This document shows positions 1 to 9,555 of a stretch of DNA of 64,000 nt, piece after piece. The DNA is from Fluviispira vulneris. GTDB lineage: Bacteria > Bdellovibrionota_B > Oligoflexia > Silvanigrellales > Silvanigrellaceae. The number at the start of each line of letters is the position of its first letter. Within the stretch, counting starts at the first letter, position 1. The stretch is taken from positions 372,001-436,000 of the forward strand of contig NZ_JACRSE010000002.1 in assembly GCF_014281055.1 (NCBI RefSeq), written 5' to 3'. The notes below the pieces were generated by a model. It worked only from the letters and a program-made list of their open reading frames with translations. It ran no database searches and was not told where the DNA came from. A program made the position numbers and the translations under genes.

Positions 1-3000
1 TGCAGATTTTGAGAAGTCAAAAATAATAGAGATTTTATCAAAAGAAACTGTTTTATATTATGCTGATGGACAATCACAACTTGGCAGTTTATTCGGGCAG
101 GAACATCGCATCTATGTGCCTGTCGATCTTGTTCCTCAAGTGATGAAAGATGCAATAGTATCTGCAGAAGATGAAGATTTTTATACAAATATTGGTATTG
201 ATCCTAAAGGAATATTGAGAGCTGCGGTTCACAATGTTTTATTCAGAACAAGGCAAGGCGCATCTACAATAACCCAGCAGACTGTTAAAAACCTTTTTGG
301 CCGTAAAGAAACAGATATTTATATTAAATTTCAAGAAATGATAAATGCTTTTAAACTAGAAAAAATGTATTCAAAAGATCAAATTCTTGAGTTCTATCTA
401 AATCAATTTCATGTCACAGGAAATGGTCGTGGCGTTGGTGTTGCAGCAAAATATTATTTTAATAAAAATGTTGAAGATCTTACATTAATAGAAGCGGCAT
501 TTATTGCTGGAAGTGTTAAGGCTCCTGAAAAATACAATCCATTTACAAAAATTACAGTTGATGGACAAGAAAAAGCAAGAAATGAAGCTCGTATTCGCAA
601 GAATTATGTTTTAAATAGAATGTTTAAAAATCAAAAAATAACTCAACAGCAACTCGAAGAATCATTAAAAGAACCCGTCCCTTTTAATCAAGGCCGTTTT
701 CAATTTAATGAACTTGCAGTTAATCAAATCATTTCAAAACAACTTGCTCGTCCTGAAGTTTTACAGGCTATTGGAGCAAATTCTGTAGATGAAGTTGGAA
801 CCATGGGGTTGCATATAACAACTACTTTGGATAAAAATATTCAAAATGCTGCTCAATATGGTTTAAGACAAAACTTAAGTCGTATTCAATTAATATTAAA
901 TGGATTTAGCACTGAGCCACAATCAAATTTTGTTAATATTCAAAAACCTGAAGAGTATGGTTTCTATGTAGGCAAAATTGAAAATATTGAACGTATTGAA
1001 GATGCAGAGAAAATTAAAATTAATTTTGGAATTCCAACTTGTGTAGTTAACACAGAATCGATTAATCGTGTTTCGTTAATTACGGATTTATCTTTTCGCA
1101 AAGGTTTAAAAAAATCAAGAGATGCCTTTTTATCCTCTTTGCATATAGGACAATATGTATTAACAAGTATCAAAAGCATCACTCCAGAAGGAATTATATT
1201 TTGCGATTTAGAAGCGCGGCCTCGTGTGCAAGGAGCTGTTATTGTTCTTGATAAAGGTCGTATAACTGCTATGGCAGGTGGATTTTCTTCAAGTGAATAC
1301 AATCGCGCTGTTTTTGCAGAGCGTCAACCGGGTTCTTCATTTAAGATACCGGTATATTATGCAGCTCAACAACTTGGATGGACAATTTTAGATCCTCTTT
1401 CTAACATGCGCGATGTGTTTACATGGCAAGGTGGATTTTACTTTCCAAGACCAGATCATGCACCAAATACTTTAGAAACGACAATATTAGGTGCTGGGGC
1501 AAAATCGGAAAACTTAGCGAGTATTTGGATATTACGGCATCTAACGGACAAATTAAATTATGATCAATTTTTAGATTTATTAAATTTTCTTGGAATAACT
1601 GGAAATGGAATGACTAAAGAACAATCATTAAGTCTTATAGCCAAAAAATTTAATGCAACACCAGACAATGAATATTATTTAAAAAGTGGAATTTTAGAAA
1701 AAATAAAATCAGATCTTTTAACAGATTTATCTGTTCTCGGAAATAATAGATTAAAAGTATTTTTAAGAACGTTACACTTTGGTAATGGTTTTGAAAAACA
1801 GGAACAAATAATATCTGAAGACAAGGAACTTACACCAAAAGAAAAAGAGCTTAGATTAAATTTATTGAAAAATAACCTGCTTAGATTTAATAAACTTGCA
1901 GCACAAGCAAAAATTGCTATAGAGGCCTTAAAAGATATTAATTCAGGTTCAGCAATAACAGAAGTTGATCGTGGTTTACTTTTATCTTTTGCAAAAACCG
2001 AAGAGGGTATGTTGGTATTTCAACCACAAGACCCTTGGAAACCAGAAGTCACATCCACTCTTGTCGCTGGAGTAAAAACATCACCTTTGAGTATTGATGC
2101 ATTATTATCTTTTATTCGTTCAAATAGTTCAGTATTAATTCCAAGCAATGTTCTGATAGATGGTGTTGTCCCATTGTCATTAATCGATACAATAAATGCA
2201 GATTTATCAAAATATTGGAAAAATTTACAAGATGCGTCTGCTTTTGAAAAACTTTTTTGGAATGCTGATTTTAGATATTCTTTAGGCATGTACTATACTG
2301 CTAATATGGCAAATGCAATGGGAATACAGCAACCACTTAAGTGGGTACAGTCCTTTCCACTTGGTTCAAATGATGTTACGTTATCCGATCTTGCATTAAT
2401 GTACCAAACATTTCTAACAGGTAAAACATATCGTTACTTTAATTCTGTTCAACCAAATCAACTTATATTGATTAAGAGAATTGAAGATTCTAATGGCAAT
2501 TTACTTTGGGAAGCGAAAGCGAAAGAATATCAATTTGCCGATAGTTTTTATTCTGCACCTATTATGAACGTACTTCGCGGAACAGTAACTGCAGGTACAG
2601 CATATGTTCTCAATAATGAAATTATTTTACGTTCAAATGATGAAGTGATCGACAAACAATTACAAGCAGCAAAAATAAGGGTTCCAGTCTTTGGTAAAAC
2701 TGGAACAACAAATGATTATAAAAATGGTACATATATTGGATTTATTCCTTACCCAACTACAGCTGGGGATGTGCTGAATCCTGAAAATGCTTATACCATA
2801 GCTTCTTATATAGGTTATGATACAAATGAGCCAATGATACGTAAAGGATATCGTGTATATGGTGGAGGTGCTATTCCGGCTTGGCAAGAGATTGCGTTGG
2901 CTATCATTAAAAATCAAAATTTTGCTGAAAAATTGGATTGGAAATATTGGGTAGAAAAGAATGCGCATGCTGTGCCTTTTGAATTTGGTTCAAACTTGAG

Positions 3001-3433
3001 CCAAGTGATTGTTCCAATTAATTCCGGAATTTCTGTTTCTGCACAAGAACCAGATGATGACAGTTCTGGGCAGAAAAATCCTTATGCCAACGATTATTCT
3101 GAAACAGGACAAAGATTATTTAAACTAGCGATAGCAGGTTCAAGTTCAGATAATATTTTTATTCCTAAAAGGAAAGTATCTTTTTATACTCCTGTTCCAC
3201 CACCACAAAATATAAATGTGAGTGATACAAATGACTCAACTGTTACGTTAAATAATAATAAACCGGTTATGCCTGAACCTATATCAAAACCAACTGATAA
3301 ATCATCGCATTTGAATAATGATGAAAGCCCACTCAACTCAGCAGATGATGAGGAATTGCCAAAAGCTAAGGTCGGAGCAAAGAATTTTGAAGACGACATT
3401 CCACAGGCGCCTCCGTCTTTAAAAAATCATTGA
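1..3433 (+). CDS. mrcA: Class A penicillin-binding protein (glycosyltransferase/transpeptidase), 5' end cut by the window
   Basis: Bifunctional peptidoglycan synthase of the PBP1A type, polymerising glycan strands and cross-linking peptides in the periplasm. The frame is open to the left edge (from base 2), so the membrane anchor and true start lie outside the window. The glycosyltransferase motif SAEDEDFYTN is at 161-190, with the catalytic Glu codon at 167, and GASTITQQT follows near 260. The transpeptidase motifs are SSFK (Ser codon at 1334), SEN (1505-1513) and KTGT (2696-2707). About 395 residues separate SEN from KTG, much more than in the enterobacterial enzymes, so the domain carries a large insertion (roughly 1550-2250). 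The C-terminal tail is rich in Pro, Ser and acidic residues. Its stop overlaps the convergent kinase gene by 7 bp. Confidence 0.93.
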   Translation, partial: ADFEKSKIIEILSKETVLYYADGQSQLGSLFGQEHRIYVPVDLVPQVMKDAIVSAEDEDFYTNIGIDPKGILRAAVHNVLFRTRQGASTITQQTVKNLFGRKETDIYIKFQEMINAFKLEKMYSKDQILEFYLNQFHVTGNGRGVGVAAKYYFNKNVEDLTLIEAAFIAGSVKAPEKYNPFTKITVDGQEKARNEARIRKNYVLNRMFKNQKITQQQLEESLKEPVPFNQGRFQFNELAVNQIISKQLARPEVLQAIGANSVDEVGTMGLHITTTLDKNIQNAAQYGLRQNLSRIQLILNGFSTEPQSNFVNIQKPEEYGFYVGKIENIERIEDAEKIKINFGIPTCVVNTESINRVSLITDLSFRKGLKKSRDAFLSSLHIGQYVLTSIKSITPEGIIFCDLEARPRVQGAVIVLDKGRITAMAGGFSSSEYNRAVFAERQPGSSFKIPVYYAAQQLGWTILDPLSNMRDVFTWQGGFYFPRPDHAPNTLETTILGAGAKSENLASIWILRHLTDKLNYDQFLDLLNFLGITGNGMTKEQSLSLIAKKFNATPDNEYYLKSGILEKIKSDLLTDLSVLGNNRLKVFLRTLHFGNGFEKQEQIISEDKELTPKEKELRLNLLKNNLLRFNKLAAQAKIAIEALKDINSGSAITEVDRGLLLSFAKTEEGMLVFQPQDPWKPEVTSTLVAGVKTSPLSIDALLSFIRSNSSVLIPSNVLIDGVVPLSLIDTINADLSKYWKNLQDASAFEKLFWNADFRYSLGMYYTANMANAMGIQQPLKWVQSFPLGSNDVTLSDLALMYQTFLTGKTYRYFNSVQPNQLILIKRIEDSNGNLLWEAKAKEYQFADSFYSAPIMNVLRGTVTAGTAYVLNNEIILRSNDEVIDKQLQAAKIRVPVFGKTGTTNDYKNGTYIGFIPYPTTAGDVLNPENAYTIASYIGYDTNEPMIRKGYRVYGGGAIPAWQEIALAIIKNQNFAEKLDWKYWVEKNAHAVPFEFGSNLSQVIVPINSGISVSAQEPDDDSSGQKNPYANDYSETGQRLFKLAIAGSSSDNIFIPKRKVSFYTPVPPPQNINVSDTNDSTVTLNNNKPVMPEPISKPTDKSSHLNNDESPLNSADDEELPKAKVGAKNFEDDIPQAPPSLKNH

Positions 3434-5652
3434 GTGGATCGCATTTTATTTATTATATTTCCCCAATATGAAAGAATTTGTTTAAGTTCTTTCATATCTA
3501 TAGGTTTAGAAAGATAGCCTTCCATTCCAGCATCCAGACAAACTTGTCCCTCAGCCCCTCGTGCATGAGCAGTCATAGCCAATATCTTTGGGCGTGAACT
3601 GCTTTTTGGATATTTTTTTATAATCTGTCGTGTTGCTTCAAGCCCATCCATCTCAGGCATTTGGACATCCATAAAAATTATATCGTATTGAGAACGAGTG
3701 AGTGCTTCAAGAACCTCATTACCATTTGCAACGATGTCACAGACATAGCCAAATTTTTTTAAAATATTTGTTATTAATTTTTGATTTACCACATTATCTT
3801 CTGCGACTAATATTTTTAACGGAAAAATATCACCAACTTTTTGCTCTTCTGCCTTCTGTGGAATACTTGTACCAGAAAAACTTTGAGTAGATGCTTCTTG
3901 CAAAATATCAAATAAAATTGAATATCGATAAGGTTTGAATATATTGCCAAAATATCCATTTGGAATGATTTTATCTTCAGGTGAATAATGACTAGAGTTT
4001 TTAAATACGGCGATAAATAAAATCTTATTATCAGAATATTTATCAATTAACACTTCTCTCACTTTATTTTTATCGAAATCTTCAATACTGACTAAAACGA
4101 ATGTTGGTGGAACTTGTGTAGGTATTTCTTGTGCTTCTTGTATATTTTCAGCTGTAAAAGCCTCTAAACCCCAATATTCGCATCGGAGACGTAATGACTT
4201 CTGTAAAATCTTATTTTTCTCTAAAATATAAATCACTTTTTTTTCAAAAAATTTATGAATCGGTAAATTACATGGACTAGGGTCAATTTTATATTTTTCT
4301 GAGTCAACGTTTTCTGTAAGTACATTGAAACTAAAAATGGAACCTTTATCTATCTCACTTTTTACACTTATGTGTCCATGCATCATTTCTGTTAATCTTT
4401 TAGCGATACTTAAACCAAGCCCTGTACCACCGTATTTTCGAGTTGAGGAATCATCGACCTGTGAAAACGTTTGAAATATTTTGGCAATATTTTTCTTAGA
4501 AATTCCACTGCCTGTATCTTCAACGTCGAACATGAGATTGATTTTACCTAAATCGTCGACTTTGGCATTTACTGTAATAAAAGTATATCCATTCTTTGTG
4601 AATTTAATTGCATTGTCTGTTAAATGTGTAAGTATTTGTTGTATGCGTGTGAGATCTCCTACGACTTTTAACGGAACTTTTGCATCGATATGATAGATGA
4701 TTTCAGTTTCTTGACTTGCAGCAGCCGGCGCTAAAAGTTCTAAAACATTTTCGACACAGGAATTAATTTCAAATGGTATATGTTCTAATTCAAGTTTATT
4801 TGCTTCTATTTTTGAGAAATCTAATATTTCATTGATAATAACGAGTAGGTTATTACCACAAGCACGTAGAATTTCTAAATACCCTCTTTGCTCTTGATTT
4901 AATTTCGTATCGACAAGTAAACTTGCAGAACCTAAGATACCGTTGAGTGGTGTCCTCAGTTCATGACTCATATTTGCTAAGAATTCACCTTTTATCCGTG
5001 TCGTTTCTTTCATAGATTCTGAAACTTTTGAAATGTCAATACTCTTTTTTTCCATTTCATCTTTGAGTGCTTCAAGGCGTGAATATTCAAAACGAAAAGC
5101 TGTATATGAGTGTAAGAAAGCAATAAGATAAATATATGTTTTTAAGAAACTTTCAACAAAATCAAAAGAGTTATTTTTGAAAAAAATTTGAAAATTTATT
5201 AGAAAAATTAAAGGAGTGGTTAAATAAATAATTGCAGTCATCCATGGCTCAAGACGTTCAATTTTTATGTTATAATTTATTTTGCTATGAATAATTGTGA
5301 TAAAAATTATTATAATTGGAATTTGTTCTACTAAGATATTTAATTTTTTATAGAGTTCATTTTCACTTAAAGATAAAATAACTGTCATCCAGCTAAAAAA
5401 AGCTAAAATTGCAACAATTTTAGAAAAGAGTAAATAATTTTTTCTACCACTCTGGTGAACTAAATTAAATAAAAAATAAGTAATTGTAATGATCCAAGCA
5501 TTTATTGTGTCAATATAAAATATAAAATTATCACTAAAAAAATTCTTTTCGATTGTTAATATATAAATCGAAACAAAGCAAATGATGACTAGTACTCTTT
5601 TTTTGATTAAATAATATGGAATTTTCCAAAACTTACTTTCACTGTCAATCAT
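3427..5652 (-). CDS. Hybrid sensor histidine kinase (BarA-like)
   Basis: 741-residue membrane-bound hybrid kinase. Residues 1-190 form about six hydrophobic segments with no recognisable periplasmic sensor. A HisKA domain follows with NMSHELRTPLNG (phospho-His 230), then an HATPase domain with DTGSGI and GTGLGLSIAKR. A weakly conserved receiver-like segment occupies roughly 470-590. A proper receiver ends the protein, with AEDN, the phospho-acceptor Asp 662 in FMDVQMP, and the SKP lysine. There is no HPt domain, so phosphoryl transfer probably needs a separate HPt protein such as the one at 10471-10863. An AGGA ribosome-binding site precedes the ATG. It lies 14 bp downstream of the next kinase gene, suggesting co-transcription. 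Signal and target are unknown. Confidence 0.93.
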   Translation of the reverse strand: MIDSESKFWKIPYYLIKKRVLVIICFVSIYILTIEKNFFSDNFIFYIDTINAWIITITYFLFNLVHQSGRKNYLLFSKIVAILAFFSWMTVILSLSENELYKKLNILVEQIPIIIIFITIIHSKINYNIKIERLEPWMTAIIYLTTPLIFLINFQIFFKNNSFDFVESFLKTYIYLIAFLHSYTAFRFEYSRLEALKDEMEKKSIDISKVSESMKETTRIKGEFLANMSHELRTPLNGILGSASLLVDTKLNQEQRGYLEILRACGNNLLVIINEILDFSKIEANKLELEHIPFEINSCVENVLELLAPAAASQETEIIYHIDAKVPLKVVGDLTRIQQILTHLTDNAIKFTKNGYTFITVNAKVDDLGKINLMFDVEDTGSGISKKNIAKIFQTFSQVDDSSTRKYGGTGLGLSIAKRLTEMMHGHISVKSEIDKGSIFSFNVLTENVDSEKYKIDPSPCNLPIHKFFEKKVIYILEKNKILQKSLRLRCEYWGLEAFTAENIQEAQEIPTQVPPTFVLVSIEDFDKNKVREVLIDKYSDNKILFIAVFKNSSHYSPEDKIIPNGYFGNIFKPYRYSILFDILQEASTQSFSGTSIPQKAEEQKVGDIFPLKILVAEDNVVNQKLITNILKKFGYVCDIVANGNEVLEALTRSQYDIIFMDVQMPEMDGLEATRQIIKKYPKSSSRPKILAMTAHARGAEGQVCLDAGMEGYLSKPIDMKELKQILSYWGNIINKMRSTQ

Positions 5653-5666
5653 TCACTTATCCTTTA

Positions 5667-8543
5667 TTAAGCAGCTTTTTTATTTCCCCATTTCTTTAAT
5701 GCTTCGTCCAAAATTTTAATTTGAATTGGTTTAGTTAAATAATCATCCATTCCTGCACTCAAGCATCTTTCTTTATCACCGCTCATCGCATTTGCAGTGA
5801 GAGCTAATATTATTGGTTTGGGTTGAATCGAATTATTGGCTTTTATTTGTCTAGAAGCTTCAAGTCCATCCATAATGGGCATTTGCAAATCCATAATGAT
5901 TATATCAAACTTTTCATTGAGTGCAGCTTGAACAGCAAGAGCGCCGTTTTCAACAAGAGTGACAGTATGTCCCATCTTTTTTAAAATACTCATAATAAGT
6001 TTTTGGTTAACAAGATTATCTTCTGCAACTAAAATTTTATAAATTGTTTTATCACTTTCGCTTAAAATGATTTGTGTTTGTTCTGGCATTTTTGTACCCT
6101 CTAGTTTAGCATCAGATGTGTTTAAGTCTGCTGGTTTCTTTTGTGGTACCCATTTTTCAATTTTTTCTATAAGCGCTTTAATTTGGATTGGTTTCGTTAA
6201 ATAATCATCCATCCCTGCATCTAGGCATCTTTCTTTATCACCAGGCATAGCATTGGCAGTTAAGGCCAAAATAATTGGTCTTATTTTTCCTTTTGAATTA
6301 ATGATAATATTTCTTGTAGCATCAAGTCCATCCATAACTGGCATTTGTAAGTCCATTAAAATGAGATCGTATTGAGCTTGTTTTTCCGCTTCAACAGCAA
6401 GTGCTCCATTTTCTGCAAGAGTGGCATTGTGTCCTAATTTTTTCAAAATACTCATGATCAACTTTTGATTTACAGGATTATCTTCTGCAACTAATATTTT
6501 GAGAGGATAAGATGTTTCCATTAATAAATTTTTTACAGGAATATTTTGTTGCATATCATTTATAATTTTAATTGTTTCTTCAACTTTAACTTGTGGCTTT
6601 GCTTCAAGAATAGATTTCATTGATCTCGCAAGATAATCTGTTTTTAATGGTTTTGTTATTGTTTTATTAGCAATGAGATGAAGATTCGGTGCCGAATATT
6701 TTCCTAAATTAATAAGAGCAATTGAAGGTATTTTTCCAGTGGGATTTATTTGATTGCCCTTTAAAAACATACTTGCTTTTTTACTTTCATTTACAATGTC
6801 AACAATCAATATTTGAAATTCTTCTATCCCGCTGAGGTGTTGAGCTTCTTCAAAGGTTCTCACTATCTTTGCAAGCATTTTCCATTGTCTAAAGCGACGC
6901 ATTAAAATATAGCGCATAGTTGGATTTTCGGAAATTGCGAGGCATTTGACTCCATGTAAAAAATCTATATTAAAATTCGTTTGTGGTAAATTTTTTCCAA
7001 CTTTGCATTTAAGGGTAAAGACAAAACGAGTCCCTTTTCCAACAATACTTTCAGCCCAAATTTTTCCACCCATAAGTTCAATCAATTGCGCAGAAATTGC
7101 CAAACCTAATCCAGTACCTCCATATTTTCTCGATATAGAAGCATCTGTCTGAGAATACGCTTTAAATAATTTTTTAATTTTTGTTGCTGGGATTCCAACT
7201 CCTGTATCTTTTACTTCAAAAAGCAACTCTACTTCATCCTCGCTGATATTATCGATCAAAGTAACACCAATAAAAACTTCTCCAGAGTCCGTAAATTTAA
7301 GAGCATTGTTACTAAAATTTAAAAGTATTTGTCCAATTCTCTTTTGATCGCCAATTATAGAAGGTGGTACGGTTGGTTCAATAAAATATGTAAGATCAAG
7401 TCCTTTTTCAAAACTTTTTGGGCTGACGACATCTATTACGCTTTCAACAAGGTTTGATATGTCTATTTCTTCTTTACTTAGAACAATATTGCCTGAAATT
7501 AAATTGGGTAAATCGAGCACTTCGTCAATTAATTTCATGAGGTTTTTGCTGCTAATTGTTATCATACCAAGTAAACGTTGTTGCTCGTCTGTTATATCAG
7601 AGTTACTTAGCAGTTCTGCATGGCCAATAATTCCATTAACAGGAGTTCTGATTTCATGGCTCATTGTGGCTAGAAAATTTTCCTTAGCAATTTGAGCTTT
7701 CTGAGCCTCTATGTGCATCATACTCAGTTCACCCATTTTTCTAGCCAGACCAATAGAAATCTTCTGAATATTTTTAAACTCACATGATAAATAGCTATAG
7801 TTTCTTAAACTCATCATGGAATAACATATTAATAGAGTTAATTCTCCTGAAATATTATTTGAGTTAATGCTTGGATTAAATATTTGTCCAAGTTGAAAAC
7901 AAGCTCCAATAAAGCAAGTAAATAAAATAAGTAAAATATGTGAGTTATTTGCTTTGGACTGTGCGAGATTTTGCAATTCATTAAGTAATATAATAATAGG
8001 TAAAAAAATTGCAATGCAAAGTGATACATTTATATCAATAATGAAAAATTGTGATATTAAAAGTGAAGTTATTATTACTATTGTGTGCTTTGTTTTCGAT
8101 ATTGCAGTCCTGTCTTGTTCCAATTTTTCTTCAATTGTCCTTCTTTTTAGAAAAATAATTGATGAATTAAAGGCAATTGAGTACCAAATAAATATATGTA
8201 GTAGATTGGTAATTAGGGAATTTTCATTTTGCAATATATTCGAAATCTTTATGATATAAATCAATGAAATAGCGATTATCACAAATGCTAATGAGATAAG
8301 GTTTGTTATGCTAAATGTTTTCTTTGAAAAATTATATTTCAAGTTTAAAAATGTGATGATTGTTATAATGACAATAATGCTGCTAAAAAAAATGGCTGAA
8401 ATAATTATTTCAGGAAGATTATTTAAGTAACTTAAATTTAAAAATAATCCGCATGTAATAGCAAGTGTAGACGTAGATAATATGATAAAATATTTGGTTT
8501 TATCTTCGAGTTTATTTAAAACTCGATCTGCTTTGGCAAACAT
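5667..8543 (-). CDS. Hybrid histidine kinase with two near-duplicate C-terminal receivers
   Basis: 958 residues. The first 260 form a multi-pass membrane domain without a known sensor fold. HisKA carries TMSHEIRTPVNG (phospho-His 296) and the HATPase carries DTGVGI and GTGLGLAIS. An intermediate region (about 530-640) looks like a degenerate receiver. Two complete receivers follow, with acceptors Asp 731 and Asp 885. They share long identical stretches, including VNQKLIMSILKK, MDLQMP and MDDYLTKPIQIK, so the second looks like a recent internal duplication. An AAAGGA ribosome-binding site supports the ATG start. It is the first gene of a two-kinase operon with 3427-5652. No HPt domain is present. 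Confidence 0.93.
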   Translation of the reverse strand: MFAKADRVLNKLEDKTKYFIILSTSTLAITCGLFLNLSYLNNLPEIIISAIFFSSIIVIITIITFLNLKYNFSKKTFSITNLISLAFVIIAISLIYIIKISNILQNENSLITNLLHIFIWYSIAFNSSIIFLKRRTIEEKLEQDRTAISKTKHTIVIITSLLISQFFIIDINVSLCIAIFLPIIILLNELQNLAQSKANNSHILLILFTCFIGACFQLGQIFNPSINSNNISGELTLLICYSMMSLRNYSYLSCEFKNIQKISIGLARKMGELSMMHIEAQKAQIAKENFLATMSHEIRTPVNGIIGHAELLSNSDITDEQQRLLGMITISSKNLMKLIDEVLDLPNLISGNIVLSKEEIDISNLVESVIDVVSPKSFEKGLDLTYFIEPTVPPSIIGDQKRIGQILLNFSNNALKFTDSGEVFIGVTLIDNISEDEVELLFEVKDTGVGIPATKIKKLFKAYSQTDASISRKYGGTGLGLAISAQLIELMGGKIWAESIVGKGTRFVFTLKCKVGKNLPQTNFNIDFLHGVKCLAISENPTMRYILMRRFRQWKMLAKIVRTFEEAQHLSGIEEFQILIVDIVNESKKASMFLKGNQINPTGKIPSIALINLGKYSAPNLHLIANKTITKPLKTDYLARSMKSILEAKPQVKVEETIKIINDMQQNIPVKNLLMETSYPLKILVAEDNPVNQKLIMSILKKLGHNATLAENGALAVEAEKQAQYDLILMDLQMPVMDGLDATRNIIINSKGKIRPIILALTANAMPGDKERCLDAGMDDYLTKPIQIKALIEKIEKWVPQKKPADLNTSDAKLEGTKMPEQTQIILSESDKTIYKILVAEDNLVNQKLIMSILKKMGHTVTLVENGALAVQAALNEKFDIIIMDLQMPIMDGLEASRQIKANNSIQPKPIILALTANAMSGDKERCLSAGMDDYLTKPIQIKILDEALKKWGNKKAA

Positions 8544-8636
8544 TTTTATTGAATCCTTTTAAGCGTTCAATATTTATGTGCTTTGTATCGGTTTATGCGT
8601 GCTATAAGCATGATTTTTTTATGTACTGTTATAATT

Positions 8637-8665
8637 TTGACACGTTAGAATTTAAAAATTATTGA
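8637..8665 (+). promoter_or_regulatory. Possible sigma-70 promoter for the gene at 8721
   Basis: TTGACA at 8637-8642, a 17-nt spacer, and TATTGA at 8660-8665. The -35 matches consensus and the -10 is weak. It lies in the 180-bp divergent region between the kinase operon and the downstream gene. Confidence 0.35.
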
Positions 8666-8720
8666 GGTTTTTTAGCTTGTATTCGATGAGATACAGACGT
8701 GAGATATGTTGGAGGTTGTT

Positions 8721-9398
8721 TTGGATAAAATAATTTATAAATTTATTTTTAAGAATGGCAAAGAAGTAGATTATAAAGTTGATTTAAATCGAGTAGATAG
8801 CAATCAACCGACTCCTTCACTTGATAATGTTGATTGGACAGATTTAGATTTTAATAAATGCTCGGTTTGTCCTCTCAGTTCTCAAACTCATAAAAAATGT
8901 CCAGCAGCTATCGACGTTCAACAGATGATGACTGAGTTTCGTGATGTTTTGTCCACCGATATGGTAAAGGTTTCTGTCGAAACGCAAAATAGATTTTACT
9001 ACAAAGAATGCGATGCCCAAACAGGTCTAAAAGCTTTGGTTGGGCTTGTTATGGCCACGAGCAGCTGTCCTATTTTAAAACAGTTTAAGGGATTAGCTTT
9101 CTATCATTTGCCCTTTGCTTCCATTGAGGAAACATCCTTCAGAGCGATTTCATCCTATTTGATTAAACAATATTTTATTGCAAAAAATAATGGTGTAGCA
9201 GACTGGGAATTAAATAATTTCTCGAAATTTTATGACATTGCTCAAAACGTAAATGAATGTTTTTTTGAACGAATAAAAGTTGCGAGTAAAGCAGATGCAA
9301 ACTTGAATGCAATAGTGGCTTTTTCTTCACAATCCATGATTTTATCAATTACGTTTGATGATCTGCTAGAAGAACTCAGGAAACAAATGATGGAATAA
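8721..9398 (+). CDS. Conserved-looking hypothetical protein with a Cys-rich CxxCP motif
   Basis: About 225 residues, soluble, no signal peptide. After a beta-rich N-terminus there is a cluster CSVCPLSSQTHKKCPAAID with three cysteines and a histidine that could bind metal. The rest is mainly helical. I recall similar uncharacterised proteobacterial proteins but cannot assign a function. The start is chosen at TTG 8721 because a perfect GGAGG (8711-8715) sits 5 nt upstream. An in-frame ATG at 8706 lacks a ribosome-binding site and would place GGAGG inside the coding region. The gene stands alone, divergent from the kinases. Confidence 0.72.
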   Translation: MDKIIYKFIFKNGKEVDYKVDLNRVDSNQPTPSLDNVDWTDLDFNKCSVCPLSSQTHKKCPAAIDVQQMMTEFRDVLSTDMVKVSVETQNRFYYKECDAQTGLKALVGLVMATSSCPILKQFKGLAFYHLPFASIEETSFRAISSYLIKQYFIAKNNGVADWELNNFSKFYDIAQNVNECFFERIKVASKADANLNAIVAFSSQSMILSITFDDLLEELRKQMME

Positions 9399-9467
9399 TG
9401 CTTACAAAAAATGTTAACATGATTTAAAAAAATTATTAAAGCTCGTTTTAGATTTGGGATTGTATGA

Positions 9468-9503
9468 TTGACAGCTGTGCTCGCTCTTTAAATTGAATAA
9501 TTT
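9468..9503. repeat. Diverged partial copy of the 3' coding part of the neighbouring response-regulator gene
   Basis: About 36 bp containing GCTGTGCTC-GCTCTTTAAATTGAAT matches 9667-9702 inside the gene at 9556-10458 with few mismatches. The copy sits between that gene's stop and the convergent gene at 9398. It looks like a remnant of a local duplication or deletion and has no frame of its own. Confidence 0.5.
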
Positions 9504-9555
9504 TTTTTACAATACTTTTCAGAGTATTTTTTCTTAAATCGTCTTTAGATTACTT

